From the NCBI GenBank assembly GCA_965248955.1, contig OZ252212.1, forward strand, positions 1,488,001 through 1,552,000: a stretch of DNA of 64,000 nucleotides. Direction: 5' to 3'. Each line of letters begins with the position of its first letter. Within the stretch, counting starts at the first letter, position 1. Below the pieces are notes generated by a model that worked only from the letters and a program-made list of their open reading frames with translations, had not been told where the DNA came from and made no database searches. This document shows positions 9,539-18,854 of this stretch, piece after piece. Position numbers and translations under genes: made by a program. Source of the DNA: DAOUJH01 sp965248955. GTDB taxonomy: Bacteria > Chloroflexota > Dehalococcoidia > Lucifugimonadales > QGNO01.

Positions 9539-10390
9539 ATGGCCATACGAATAGTCACCGACAGCACCGCCGACCTGCCGCCTGAAACGGCGGCGCAGCT
9601 GGGGATCACCGTGGTCCCGCTCAACGTTCACTTTGGAGAGGAGACCTACCTGGACGGCGTTGACATCCTCCACGACGAGTTCTTCCAAAGGCTTGCCGCG
9701 GCCCGGCAACTGCCGACCACTTCTCAGCCCTCGCCGGGCAAGTTCATGGAGGTCTACGGCCCCATGGCGGAGGCCGGAGACCAGGTGGTTTCCATCCACA
9801 TCTCGGACAAGCTCAGCGGCACGTTGAACTCCGCCAGGCAGGCCAAGGAGCAGATGGAAGGCGCAAGCATCCAGATCATCGATTCCAAGCAGGCCACTCT
9901 CGGAAACGGGTTGGTGGTCATGGCAGCCGCCAAAGCCGCTCAACAGGGCGCTTCTCTTGAAGCTGTCCTGGATGAAACCAATCGCGCCATAGAGCAGGTG
10001 CAGCTTTTCGGCCTGCTGGACACCCTGGAATATCTCCGCAGGGGCGGTCGCATCGGCAAGGTGCGGGGATTCATCGGCACCCTGCTCAAGGTGAGGCCCA
10101 TCATTACCGTGAGGGACGGCGTCGTTCAGTCCACCACCTCAGTGCGGAGCAGGTCACACGGCATCCAGTACATGGTCACCCTGGCGGAAGAGAGGGCGCC
10201 GCTCAAGCAGGCGGCGGTGATGCACAGCAGCACCGACGAAGAGGCGGAGGAGCTTGCTGAGCGTATCAGGCCTCTCGTCGCTGACGGCCAGGTGCTGCAG
10301 GGCCGACTCGGCCCCGTGGTCGGCACGCACGCAGGGCCCGGCGTCATCGGCATAGTGGTGCAGTCCGAGAAGACCCCCCAATCGCCCTAA
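9539..10390 (+). CDS. DegV family fatty acid-binding protein (FakB-like)
   Basis: This 283-residue DegV protein has the family opening IRIVTDSTADLP, the TSQPSPG segment (about residue 61) and the HISDKLSGT segment, which contribute to the fatty-acid carboxylate site. The late hairpin RRGGRIGK is also conserved. Family members present a fatty acid to FakA for phosphorylation. It starts 16 bases after the fakA-like stop, on the same strand, so the two are probably one transcription unit. Lipid preference cannot be read from sequence. Confidence 0.92.
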   Translation: MAIRIVTDSTADLPPETAAQLGITVVPLNVHFGEETYLDGVDILHDEFFQRLAAARQLPTTSQPSPGKFMEVYGPMAEAGDQVVSIHISDKLSGTLNSARQAKEQMEGASIQIIDSKQATLGNGLVVMAAAKAAQQGASLEAVLDETNRAIEQVQLFGLLDTLEYLRRGGRIGKVRGFIGTLLKVRPIITVRDGVVQSTTSVRSRSHGIQYMVTLAEERAPLKQAAVMHSSTDEEAEELAERIRPLVADGQVLQGRLGPVVGTHAGPGVIGIVVQSEKTPQSP

Positions 10391-10419
10391 GAGACAACAA
10401 CCCGGGTAAGGAGGCTGCC

Positions 10420-12876
10420 ACGCCTTCTAAGACTAGAAGCCGGAAATCAGGGAACGGCGCACGGCTAAAGGCCTTCATTGGGGCGCTGAACCTGGAACGG
10501 CAGCGCGGCTACGACAACAGGTCCGTTTACGGTGGCTTGGACGTGTTCCTTGAACAGTGGCATGCCTCCGGCAACGGGGAGAGCGAAGCCAGGCCTCTGC
10601 GCGACAGCAACCTGCTCCCCGTCTCCTACGGCGCAATGTCTCAGAAGGAGCGTTCCAGCTGGGTGCTCACCGCTCTTTCCGCTTTGGGCGTCGAAGTTCC
10701 GCCGCAGGGTGTTCCCGCCGCCAAGCCCGCGCCAAAAGGCCCCGAGGCCGTCGCCAAGTCGCTGTCCGTGGACCTTCCCGCGTCTGCGCTGCGCAGTGTT
10801 ACGTCCCGGGTATCCGCCCCCCTGAATCGCCTCGGCTTGAAGACGGTCGGCGACCTGCTGCGCCTGTTTCCGGCACGGCACAACCGCGTGGTGAAGATAG
10901 CCGAGCTTCAAATCAACGAGGAGCATTCGGTGGTGGCGAGTCTGTGGACGCCGCCCTCCCCCCCTCGTCGAGGACATCCCCTCAAAATTGTGGAAGCCGA
11001 CTTCGCGGATGAAACGGGCACTATTCGAGTCGTCTGGTTCAATCAGCCGTACATGGCAAGGAACCTGAAGAGCGGCGCCAGATACGTGTTGAGCGGAAGG
11101 GTGACCGTTTATAACGGACGCCGCGGCATGAACGCGCCACATTTGGAAATGGTGAATGACGGCGACAGCCTGGAAAAGCTAACCGAGCAGGGACGCCTCT
11201 TTCCCGTCTACCCCCTGAGCGAAGGCATCACACAGCAGTCCATGCGCAAGATAGTGCGAGAAGCCATGGGCCGCGCCGCCGCATCGGTAAAGGACGGCCT
11301 CCCCGTCGATCTCCTGGAACGCAACGGCTTCCTTCCCCTGGAACGCGCCCTGTGGCAGGCCCACTACCCGGATTCCCCCGGCTCCTACGAGGCGGCGCGC
11401 CGCCGCATCGCCTTTGAGGAGCTGTTCATGCTACAGCTTGGCGTCCTCTCCGTCCGCAGGAAATCGGATTTGGTGGAAGCCGCGGTGCCTCTATCTCCGC
11501 CTCACGGAGTCATGGACACCTTCCTGGACTCGCTGCCCTTCACGCTTACCGGCGCCCAGAAGCGCGTACTGAACGAGGTGATGAACGACATGGCGCGGGA
11601 CAAACGTCCCATGAGCCGTCTCCTCCAGGGCGAGGTGGGCAGCGGCAAGACCGTGATTGCCCTGGCTGCCTTGCTTACCGCCGCTGCCTGCGGCTTCCAG
11701 GGCGCTATCATGGCCCCTACCGAGGTTCTTGCCGAGCAGCACTTCCTCACGGTGGGCCGCCTGCTGGAGGGGCTAGCCGAGCCAACCATCAGCGGGCATC
11801 TGCTCTCGGTGTATCTTGATCCCTATCCACGGCCCGTCACCGTTGGGCTGCTCCTGGGCAGCACACCGGCCAGGGCCAAACGCGAGATTCATCAGATGCT
11901 GGGCGAAGGCGCACTGGACATCGTCATTGGAACGCATGCCGTCATCCAGGAGAACGTGGAGATCCCCAACCTGGCGCTGGCCGTGGTGGATGAGCAGCAC
12001 CGCTTCGGTGTGATGCAGCGCGCCGCTCTGCGGGAGCGCGGACGGAGGCCGCACATGCTCGTCATGTCGGCCACTCCTATCCCACGCACCCTTGCCCTCA
12101 CCCTGTACGGCGACCTTGACCTCTCCACCATCGACGAGCTGCCGCCGGGGAGGCAGCCCATACGAACCAAGGCCTCCGGCCCGGAGCGCCGCGGCGCAAT
12201 CTACGAGTTTGTACGAAAGGAGATCGCTTCAGGCAGGCAGGCCTTCTTCATCTACCCGCTAATCGACGAATCGGAGGCGATAAACGCCCGCGCCGCGGTG
12301 AAGGAGCGCGACCGTCTTGCCGGGGAGGTCTTCCACGACCTGCGAGTGGGACTGCTTCACGGCCGCATGTCCACCGGCGAGAAGAAAGAGGTGATGGACG
12401 CCTTTCGCCAGGGCAGCCTGGATATCCTGGTCTCCACGCCGGTGGTGGAGGTGGGCATCGATGTGCCCAATGCCACCGTCATGGTCATAGAGGGCGCGGA
12501 CAGGTTCGGGCTTGCCCAGCTGCACCAGTTCCGCGGCCGCGTGGGTCGCGGCGAGCACGCCAGCTACTGCATCCTTGTCGCCGAATCGCCGTCCGAAGAG
12601 GCCAAGGAGCGTCTTGCCGCCATGGAAAGGATGGACGACGGCTTCAAGCTGGCGGAGTTCGACCTACAACTGCGGGGCCCGGGCGACTACTTTGGCACGC
12701 GGCAGAGCGGCCTGCCGGACCTGCGCATGGCCCGCCTCAGTGACGCCGACCTGCTGTCGCTGGCCCGCCAGGAAGCGGAGACCCTGCTTGACCGCGACCC
12801 CACCCTTTCTGAACATCCCGAATTGAGGGAATCTCTGGCCCAATCGACGTTTGCCGGCGGCGGAGAAGTGGGGTAG
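10420..12876 (+). CDS. recG: ATP-dependent DNA helicase RecG
   Basis: RecG remodels stalled replication forks and branched DNA. The OB-fold wedge domain comes first, then a superfamily 2 helicase with Walker A GEVGSGKT, a DEQH box (VVDEQHRFG), MSATPIPRT, and the C-terminal QFRGRVGRG motif. The first canonical start is a TTG at 10537, giving 779 residues. The reading frame stays open upstream, however, and encodes LKAFIGALNLERQRGYDNRSV, which resembles the N-terminal helix of Chloroflexota RecG proteins. A perfect AAGGAGG (10407-10413) sits six bases before an in-frame ACG at 10420. I therefore place the start there, either as a non-AUG start or as a read error of ATG. Probably cotranscribed with degV. 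Confidence 0.88.
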   Translation, partial: TPSKTRSRKSGNGARLKAFIGALNLERQRGYDNRSVYGGLDVFLEQWHASGNGESEARPLRDSNLLPVSYGAMSQKERSSWVLTALSALGVEVPPQGVPAAKPAPKGPEAVAKSLSVDLPASALRSVTSRVSAPLNRLGLKTVGDLLRLFPARHNRVVKIAELQINEEHSVVASLWTPPSPPRRGHPLKIVEADFADETGTIRVVWFNQPYMARNLKSGARYVLSGRVTVYNGRRGMNAPHLEMVNDGDSLEKLTEQGRLFPVYPLSEGITQQSMRKIVREAMGRAAASVKDGLPVDLLERNGFLPLERALWQAHYPDSPGSYEAARRRIAFEELFMLQLGVLSVRRKSDLVEAAVPLSPPHGVMDTFLDSLPFTLTGAQKRVLNEVMNDMARDKRPMSRLLQGEVGSGKTVIALAALLTAAACGFQGAIMAPTEVLAEQHFLTVGRLLEGLAEPTISGHLLSVYLDPYPRPVTVGLLLGSTPARAKREIHQMLGEGALDIVIGTHAVIQENVEIPNLALAVVDEQHRFGVMQRAALRERGRRPHMLVMSATPIPRTLALTLYGDLDLSTIDELPPGRQPIRTKASGPERRGAIYEFVRKEIASGRQAFFIYPLIDESEAINARAAVKERDRLAGEVFHDLRVGLLHGRMSTGEKKEVMDAFRQGSLDILVSTPVVEVGIDVPNATVMVIEGADRFGLAQLHQFRGRVGRGEHASYCILVAESPSEEAKERLAAMERMDDGFKLAEFDLQLRGPGDYFGTRQSGLPDLRMARLSDADLLSLARQEAETLLDRDPTLSEHPELRESLAQSTFAGGGEVG

Positions 12877-12957
12877 GGGTCGTTTTGCCCAAAATCAAAC
12901 TTCAAGTTAGGGAATATATGTTCGTATTGTGCTAGACTGATCGAGAACAGAGATAGT

Positions 12958-13923
12958 ATGCAGGAGTTGGTCTTGAAAAGCATTTCCTCAGTATTTGACC
13001 CCAGTACTGAAGTCACTCTGTATGAAGGTGATTGCTTAGACATGTTGGCTACAGTACCTGAGCAATCTGTTCAACTAATTATAACCTCTCCGCCCTATAA
13101 CCTAGGTAAACCCTACGAAGAGAGACTCCATCTGGAGCAATACATTGAGCAACAGCGTAGAGTTATAGAACAATGCGTTAGAGTTCTAAATGACAGAGGC
13201 AGTTTATGTTGGCAAGTTGGCAATTACGTGGACAACGGAAGAATAGTTCCTCTTGACGTAATTCTCTACGACATATTCGCTTCGTTGGGGCTACAACTCA
13301 GGAATCGAATAATCTGGCATTTTGGCCATGGTCTTCATGCATCCCGGAGATTCTCCGGTCGCTATGAGGTAATCCTATGGTTTACCAAGACTGACAACTA
13401 CACATTCAATTTGGATCCTGTGCGTGTGCCTCAAAAATACCCCGAAAAGAAGTACTTCAAAGGTGAAAAGAAAGGACAGCTATCTGGAAACCCACTTGGA
13501 AAGAATCCTACTGATATTTGGGATATCCCAAATGTAAAAGCAAATCATGTTGAAAAGACATTACACCCATGTCAGTTTCCTGTTGAACTTGTTGAGAGAT
13601 TGGTTTTGGCCCTCTCGAATGAAGAGGATTACGTCCTAGATCCATTTATGGGAGTAGGTTCCACAGCAATTGCCGCCTTAATTCATGGTAGGAAAGTTAT
13701 TGGAGCTGAGATAGTTCCTGAATATGCAGAAATAGCTAAGGAGCGGCTGTCCTTAGCAGAACAAGGGCAGTTGTTGGTGCGGCCCATGGAGCGTTCTGTA
13801 TACGATCCCTCTAATCCGAAAGCAAACGTCCCTCCTAAGAAAGTCCAACTTTCATCAACTCGAGAACCTCTCAGGTTGCTTGAATCCAATGTTGAATATC
13901 CTGTTTCTCAGGCTGTGGAATGA
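12958..13923 (+). CDS. Type II DNA methyltransferase (N4-cytosine/N6-adenine type)
   Basis: This 321-residue SAM-dependent DNA methyltransferase has the catalytic TSPPYN motif near the N-terminus (residues 43-48) and the SAM-binding DPFMGVGST motif near the C-terminus (228-236), the beta-class order. An S-P-P-Y core is typical of amino methyltransferases, often N4-cytosine. The gene overlaps the following endonuclease by four bases. Base composition is clearly more AT-rich than recG or argS, with many AAT/AGA codons, indicating acquisition. Its partner resembles BglII, whose cognate methylase is m4C. Target site not readable from sequence, though an RGATCY or AGATCT-like site is a reasonable guess. 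Confidence 0.9.
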   Translation: MQELVLKSISSVFDPSTEVTLYEGDCLDMLATVPEQSVQLIITSPPYNLGKPYEERLHLEQYIEQQRRVIEQCVRVLNDRGSLCWQVGNYVDNGRIVPLDVILYDIFASLGLQLRNRIIWHFGHGLHASRRFSGRYEVILWFTKTDNYTFNLDPVRVPQKYPEKKYFKGEKKGQLSGNPLGKNPTDIWDIPNVKANHVEKTLHPCQFPVELVERLVLALSNEEDYVLDPFMGVGSTAIAALIHGRKVIGAEIVPEYAEIAKERLSLAEQGQLLVRPMERSVYDPSNPKANVPPKKVQLSSTREPLRLLESNVEYPVSQAVE

Positions 13924-14462
13924 GAATAGTCTATGAGTATTCCCATCTGGGAGGTGGAGAGATACTTCAAGTGCGTTTCCCATCCCACATTCGAGAAATA
14001 AATAAAGTAATTGAAAGCGTCGTTCCCCAAAGAACCAAGGTCAGCCGTGAGAGGACCATGCAAGGAGCATTGCTCTATTCTCCTAAGGATATGAATCAGC
14101 AGTTCAAGAGTGGTTTTAGACGGTACGGCTTCAAAGAACTGCGTGACACTTATACGCTCACCATACCCAACAGCGATACCTCGATACGGGGAGCATTCAA
14201 GCAGATAGACTTTGTTAAAGATAAGGTCTTAGTAGAGGTGCAATTCGGCAAGTATGCCTTCATGTTCTACGATATGGCTAAATTTCAATATTTCTTCAAT
14301 GAAAACAAAGCCGATGTCGGCATAGAAATCGTTCCTTGTCACGCCCTTCACAAACAAATGTCCACGGGCGTGTCATACGGTGAGCAACTTGTTTACGACA
14401 TAGAACGTTTGAAGCGCCACTTCCCTTCAGTTCCAGTCAAAGTCATCCTAGTAGACGCCTGA
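13920..14462 (+). CDS. BglII/BstYI-like type II restriction endonuclease
   Basis: This 180-residue protein carries D97, E106 and Q108 in the segment IDFVKDKVLVEVQ. The D-x8-E-x-Q spacing equals that of the BglII active site (Asp84, Glu93, Gln95), where Gln replaces the usual Lys of PD-(D/E)xK enzymes. A helix-rich N-terminus, a basic middle (residues 40-75), and the later GIEIVPCH and ERLKRHFPSVPVKVILVD segments also fit the BglII/BstYI class. It is translationally coupled to the methyltransferase (ATGA overlap), so the two form a complete R-M pair. Same AT-rich composition as its partner. The specific site is inferred only. Confidence 0.82.
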   Translation: MRIVYEYSHLGGGEILQVRFPSHIREINKVIESVVPQRTKVSRERTMQGALLYSPKDMNQQFKSGFRRYGFKELRDTYTLTIPNSDTSIRGAFKQIDFVKDKVLVEVQFGKYAFMFYDMAKFQYFFNENKADVGIEIVPCHALHKQMSTGVSYGEQLVYDIERLKRHFPSVPVKVILVDA

Positions 14463-14772
14463 TTCTGGATTTACGAACCCTTATTGAGCCTCCATCGAAC
14501 CCGGAGCACCGCGACTTCGCCGTGGGCCTGCCACGTCCCCCTTTCCCATTGGCCGCCTTCTCTCTATCATCGGTCCCATGAAACACGGCCCACCCACAAC
14601 CCCCGTTCTCGCCCTCGCGACGAAAAGCGCGCCAACCTGACGGAATTCGGATTTGTTTCCCATATTTACAACTTCCTCGTGCCTGTACTAAACATAACGT
14701 TTGAAACAATTCTTCCACCTCTCAGTTGCTTACCAACCGCATTGGGCCTATCGTGGTATCATTTAGAGCATC
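14463..14772. other. Intergenic region between the R-M pair and argS
   Basis: About 310 bases without an intact gene. It includes the argS-like remnant at 14496-14532; a 27-codon open stretch continues from it to a TGA near 14581. The remainder is AT-richer, with no confident terminator or promoter. Confidence 0.5.
14496..14532 (+). pseudogene. Decayed argS 5' fragment
   Basis: These 37 bases align with 14886-14922 inside argS at roughly 80 percent identity, including a shared run spelling the codons for N-P-E-H and D-F-A. In frame they read SNPEHRDFAVGLP against QNPEHGDFAISLP in the true ArgS. The similarity fades on both sides. It looks like a remnant of a second or earlier argS beginning, left where the restriction-modification pair inserted. 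A chance match is unlikely given the frame-preserving changes, but the fragment is short. Confidence 0.55.
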
Positions 14773-16446
14773 ATGCTGCTCAAAGACCGCATAGCTCAGC
14801 TTGCCGCACAGGCGGTGGAGGCCGCGCAGCAGAGCGGCGCTCTGCCCGCCGGGCCCACACCTGAGATAGAAGTGGAGCGGCCCCAGAACCCGGAGCACGG
14901 CGACTTCGCCATCAGCCTGCCCCTGCGTTTGGCGCGCGCCGCACGCATGAGCCCCATGGCCATCGCCGAGCGCCTGGTTCCACTCACTCCCGCCGATGAC
15001 TCCATCCAGGAGGTGCGCGCCGCCGCTCCCGGCTTCATCAACTTTGTGGTGAAGCAGACCTGGTTGCAGCAACAGGTGGAAGAGATACTCCAGGCCGGAG
15101 AGACCTACGGCAATCTGCAACCCCCGACCAGGGAACGCATACAGGTGGAGTTCGCCAGTGTCAATCCCACCGGGCCGCTGCACGTGGGCCACGCCCGCAC
15201 TGCCGTACTAGGCAGCGGCCTGGCCAGTATCCTGGCCGCCGCCGGCTACGACGTTTCCAAAGAGTATTACATCAACGACGCCGGCACGCAGATGGACACC
15301 TTCTACCGCTCTCTCCACGTGCGCTACCTGCAGCAGATGGGCAGGGACGCCGAAATGCCTGAAAGCGGCTACATGGGCGAGTATGTGAACGACCTCGCCA
15401 GGGAAGTGGCCGCCGAACACGGGGAGCGCTTCCTGGACTTGCCCGCTGACAGGGCCGAGGCTGAGATAGGCGCGATCGGCCTGGAGAAGATGCTGTCCAT
15501 CATCCGCAGGGACCTGGAGGACGTCCAGGTCACCTTCGACGTCTGGTTCAGCGAAAATAGCGAGCTTCGCCAGAAGGGAGAGCCTGCCGTCACCCTGAAA
15601 GACCTGGAAAGCAACGGATACCTGGCAGACCGCGAGGGCGCCACTTGGTTCACCTCTACCAGCTTGGGCGAAGAGAAGGACAACGTCCTCATCCGCTCCA
15701 CCGGTGAGCCTACCTACTTTGCACTGGACGTTGCTTACCACAGGAACAAGTTCATCGAGCGCGGCTTCGACCGCGTCATAAATATATGGGGCGCCGACCA
15801 TCAAGGCCATATATCACGCATGAATTCGGCTGTTTCCGCTCTCGGCATCGACCCTGCCCGGCTGACCATCATAGTCAGCCAGCTGGTCACGCTGAAGCGA
15901 GGCGAAGAGACGGTGCGCGCCTCCAAGCGCTCCGGCGAGATCGTCACCCTGAGCGAGCTCCTGGAGGAAGCCGGCTCCGACGCCTGCCGCTTCTTCTTTC
16001 TCTCACGCACCCCTGAAAGCCAGATGGACTTCGACTTGGAGCTGGCGAAGAAGGAATCTGCGGACAACCCGGTCTACTACGTGCAGTACGCCCACGCCCG
16101 CATCGCCGGCATAATGGCCTTGGCCCAGGAGCGAAACCTGGACTACACCTCAGGCGACGTCAGCCTGCTGGGCCACGAAGCGGAGACGGCGTTGATCAAG
16201 AAGATGATGGTCCTGCCTGAGCTGGTTCAGCACATGGCTGAAACCCTGGAGCCGCACCACCTTCCACGCTACGCTACGGAACTGGCCACGGCATTCCACT
16301 GGTTCTACCAGCAGTGCCGCGTCGTCTCGGAAGCACCGGAGGAACTGCCCCTCACTCTCGCCAGGCTCAAGCTCGTCGAAGCCTGCCGCATCGTGTTCGC
16401 CCGTTGCCTCTACATCATGGGAATGTCCGCGCCGGAGCAGATGTAG
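14773..16446 (+). CDS. argS: Arginyl-tRNA synthetase
   Basis: This 557-residue class I synthetase charges tRNA-Arg. Visible features are the N-terminal additional domain with NPEHGDFA, the HIGH-type HVGHAR motif after NPTGPL, the KMSKS-like SKRSGE motif followed by IVTLSELLEE, and a C-terminal helical anticodon-binding domain with YVQYAHAR and a terminal MGMSAPEQM. ATG at 14773 gives the normal family N-terminus. Confidence 0.96.
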   Translation: MLLKDRIAQLAAQAVEAAQQSGALPAGPTPEIEVERPQNPEHGDFAISLPLRLARAARMSPMAIAERLVPLTPADDSIQEVRAAAPGFINFVVKQTWLQQQVEEILQAGETYGNLQPPTRERIQVEFASVNPTGPLHVGHARTAVLGSGLASILAAAGYDVSKEYYINDAGTQMDTFYRSLHVRYLQQMGRDAEMPESGYMGEYVNDLAREVAAEHGERFLDLPADRAEAEIGAIGLEKMLSIIRRDLEDVQVTFDVWFSENSELRQKGEPAVTLKDLESNGYLADREGATWFTSTSLGEEKDNVLIRSTGEPTYFALDVAYHRNKFIERGFDRVINIWGADHQGHISRMNSAVSALGIDPARLTIIVSQLVTLKRGEETVRASKRSGEIVTLSELLEEAGSDACRFFFLSRTPESQMDFDLELAKKESADNPVYYVQYAHARIAGIMALAQERNLDYTSGDVSLLGHEAETALIKKMMVLPELVQHMAETLEPHHLPRYATELATAFHWFYQQCRVVSEAPEELPLTLARLKLVEACRIVFARCLYIMGMSAPEQM

Positions 16447-16535
16447 GCCACCCAGTGACCTCTTCCTCGACTACAGCTCCCTACAGGGCTATCATAGTCT
16501 CTGCCTTCATCACACTGTTCTAGGGAGAAAGACGC

Positions 16536-17864
16536 ATCCAAACAACCCCGCCAACAGGGCCCGTCAGCGGTTCTGGACAGACCAAGCGGCGTCCCCGCAT
16601 TTTCTACGGCTGGTACATCGTCGGGGCCAGTATTCTTCTCAACTCCTACTTCTCCATATCCTTCTGGCAGGGATTCACCGTCTTCTTCCTGCCAATCCTC
16701 AGCGATTTCAACGTGTCGCGCACCGTTCTATCGGGAGCTTTTTCCCTACGCCAGGTGGAGTCGGGTTTCCTCTCTCCCATTATCGGCTATCTGGTAGACA
16801 GGGTGGGTCCGAGGAAGGTCATCCTGGTCGGCGTGATCATCGTAGGGACGGGGATGGTGCTCATCAGCTTTGCCGCCAACATCTGGCTGTTCTACGCTGC
16901 TTTCATCTATGCCTCCATTGGCATGAGCGGCGCATCGCATGGCATCACCTGGGCGGTCATGGTGGCACGCTGGTTTCGCAGAAAGCGAGGCCGGGCCATC
17001 AGCCTGGCCATGATGGGCGGTGCGCTGGGAGGCCCGTCGGTAATCCTGATATCCATCCTGGAAGGCGCAGTGGGCTGGCGCACCGCCGTCTTCTGGCTGG
17101 GCCTTGGCGTTCTTGTCGTCGGCATCCCGCTATCCCTCGTTGCCCGTGCCCGGCCACAGGACTACGGCTACCTGCCAGACGGCGACGTGCCGCCGGAGGC
17201 CCCCGGCAAGCAGGCGGCTGTGCCCGTACGCACTACAGCTCCTCCCCTTGAGCCCTCCGAGTTCACGGTGAAACAGGCCTTGCGCAGCAGAGTGTTCTGG
17301 GCACTTGCGGGAGTTCTGGGGGCGCAGCAGGCCAGCATGGGCGGCCTGCAGGTGCATCAGATAGCCTACTTTCAGGGTATAGGGTTCAGCGGGACACAGG
17401 CCGCTGCCACTGTAGCGGTTGCCTTCAGCGTCAGTGCAATTGGCAGGATATCCGCCGGCGTGCTCATGGACATCTTCGACTGGCGGCGTGTCCTTGCCAT
17501 TATCATGTTTGGGCAGCTCATATCGCTGCTCATCCTGGCCAACGTAACCGTTTACTGGCAGGCCTTGGTCTTCGCAGTTATCCTTGGCTTGTTCCACGGC
17601 ATGTCGGTTCCCTCCCGTCCCATCATTGCCGGTACCATTTTCGGCACCAGAGCGTTCGGCACTATCTGGGGCGTGGTGGACGGAGCGATAGTAACCGTGG
17701 GATTGGCCGGACCCATATTCCTCGGCTGGACGTTTGACACCTTCGGCACCTACGTGCCGGCCTTCTACGTCATGATGGCGGTACTGGCGGTGACCATCCC
17801 GTTTGTCTTCCTTGCGTTCAGAACAACCAAGCCGGCCCAGAACCCGGGGAACGGCCAACCCTAA
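16536..17864 (+). CDS. MFS transporter with a non-canonical start
   Basis: This is a 12-helix major facilitator protein of the oxalate/monocarboxylate-like type. The segment GYLVDRVGPRKV is the loop 2-3 signature. The first ATG/GTG/TTG in frame is a GTG at 16713 (383 residues), but the frame upstream encodes the expected first helix: a RIFYGWYIVGASILL segment, then WQGFTVFFLPIL, conserved in this family. An in-frame TAG at 16521 limits the extension. AGGGAG (16522-16527) lies eight bases before ATC at 16536, which I take as the start. Substrate unknown. The gene is alone between argS and a convergent methyltransferase. Confidence 0.8.
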   Translation: MQTTPPTGPVSGSGQTKRRPRIFYGWYIVGASILLNSYFSISFWQGFTVFFLPILSDFNVSRTVLSGAFSLRQVESGFLSPIIGYLVDRVGPRKVILVGVIIVGTGMVLISFAANIWLFYAAFIYASIGMSGASHGITWAVMVARWFRRKRGRAISLAMMGGALGGPSVILISILEGAVGWRTAVFWLGLGVLVVGIPLSLVARARPQDYGYLPDGDVPPEAPGKQAAVPVRTTAPPLEPSEFTVKQALRSRVFWALAGVLGAQQASMGGLQVHQIAYFQGIGFSGTQAAATVAVAFSVSAIGRISAGVLMDIFDWRRVLAIIMFGQLISLLILANVTVYWQALVFAVILGLFHGMSVPSRPIIAGTIFGTRAFGTIWGVVDGAIVTVGLAGPIFLGWTFDTFGTYVPAFYVMMAVLAVTIPFVFLAFRTTKPAQNPGNGQP

Positions 17865-17874
17865 GAGGCTGCGC

Positions 17875-18684
17875 CTAACCTGCTCTGAGCCTTGCCTTGA
17901 GTGAGAAGGTCAACGGGAACGGATCGCCTGCTATTCTCCACCAGCCGTCCTCATCTTTGGACATGGCGCTGAACCTCTGCCAGGAGCACACGGGGAACTC
18001 GCGAAGGGATTCGATCACAAGGCCGGCATCTACCACGGCGCCTACCAGATCTCCCAAGGTGTGATGCCATTCGTAATGCCCATTCAGCACCGGCGCGATT
18101 CTGTCGGCATAGGACCCTCCGGGGGGAAGCGATATGGGCTCAGGGTTTTGGAAATATGAGTAACTGGGCAAAACGGTGCCGTCCTCCGCCTCGTCAAGCA
18201 TACTAGCGTAAGGGTGGTCATCCACAATGTAGATGAAGCCTGTGGGCTTGACGAACCGGGCCAGCACCTTTGCCCATGGGCTAAGGTCCGGTAGCCAGGT
18301 AAGCACGCCGTAGGAGGTGAACACGATATCGAATCGACGTCTCAGCTTGGTAGGTAAATCGTAGACGTCGCTGCAGATGAACCGAGCGGGGATGTCCATC
18401 TCCTGGGCCAGCGAACTCGCAAGCTCTATCGCTTTCTCCGAAAAGTCCACGCCCACCACTTTGGCGCCGAGCCTGGCCCAAGAAAGCGTATCCAGGCCGA
18501 AGTGGCACTGCAGGTGGAGAAGATGCTTGCCCTGAACATCCTCGATCTCCGTCGTTTCTATCGAATGCAATGTGGAGACGCCTGACTTGAAAGCCTGCAG
18601 GTTGTAGAACTCAGAGGATGCGTGTATTGCCACCAATTCATTCCAGTATGCCCGGTTGGCGTTTTTGTATTGTTCCCGTGGCAT
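17875..18684 (-). CDS. Class I SAM-dependent methyltransferase
   Basis: This 269-residue protein has a Rossmann methyltransferase core: motif I reads LLHLQCHFGLDTLSWARLGAKVVGVDFS (here described by its key residues, C and G-x-D-T-L-S, about residues 75-85), followed by a post-I acidic VDFSEKAIELA and a TSYGVLTWLPDL motif IV region. Proteins with the LQCHFG variant are common and mostly uncharacterised. The target is unknown. It is convergent with the upstream MFS gene, with ten bases between them. Confidence 0.85.
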   Translation of the reverse strand: MPREQYKNANRAYWNELVAIHASSEFYNLQAFKSGVSTLHSIETTEIEDVQGKHLLHLQCHFGLDTLSWARLGAKVVGVDFSEKAIELASSLAQEMDIPARFICSDVYDLPTKLRRRFDIVFTSYGVLTWLPDLSPWAKVLARFVKPTGFIYIVDDHPYASMLDEAEDGTVLPSYSYFQNPEPISLPPGGSYADRIAPVLNGHYEWHHTLGDLVGAVVDAGLVIESLREFPVCSWQRFSAMSKDEDGWWRIAGDPFPLTFSLKARLRAG

Positions 18685-18854
18685 CTCTTCTCCAGGTGGC
18701 CGTGGTTCTCATCGCTGAGTCGCATACATTGTATAAAGAAACGCGCCTACAATTGGGGCCGCTGGTACACTCGCAGTGACAACATAGGCTTGGTCTTGGT
18801 GACTCTAGGTGGACCGAACAGAGTGTGCACTGGGTTGTGTGCCTAGGTATGGAA

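Noticed and set aside
14484..14864. 126-codon frame running into argS
   Set aside because: Overlaps the start of argS in another frame, no family features; shadow of the argS-like sequence.
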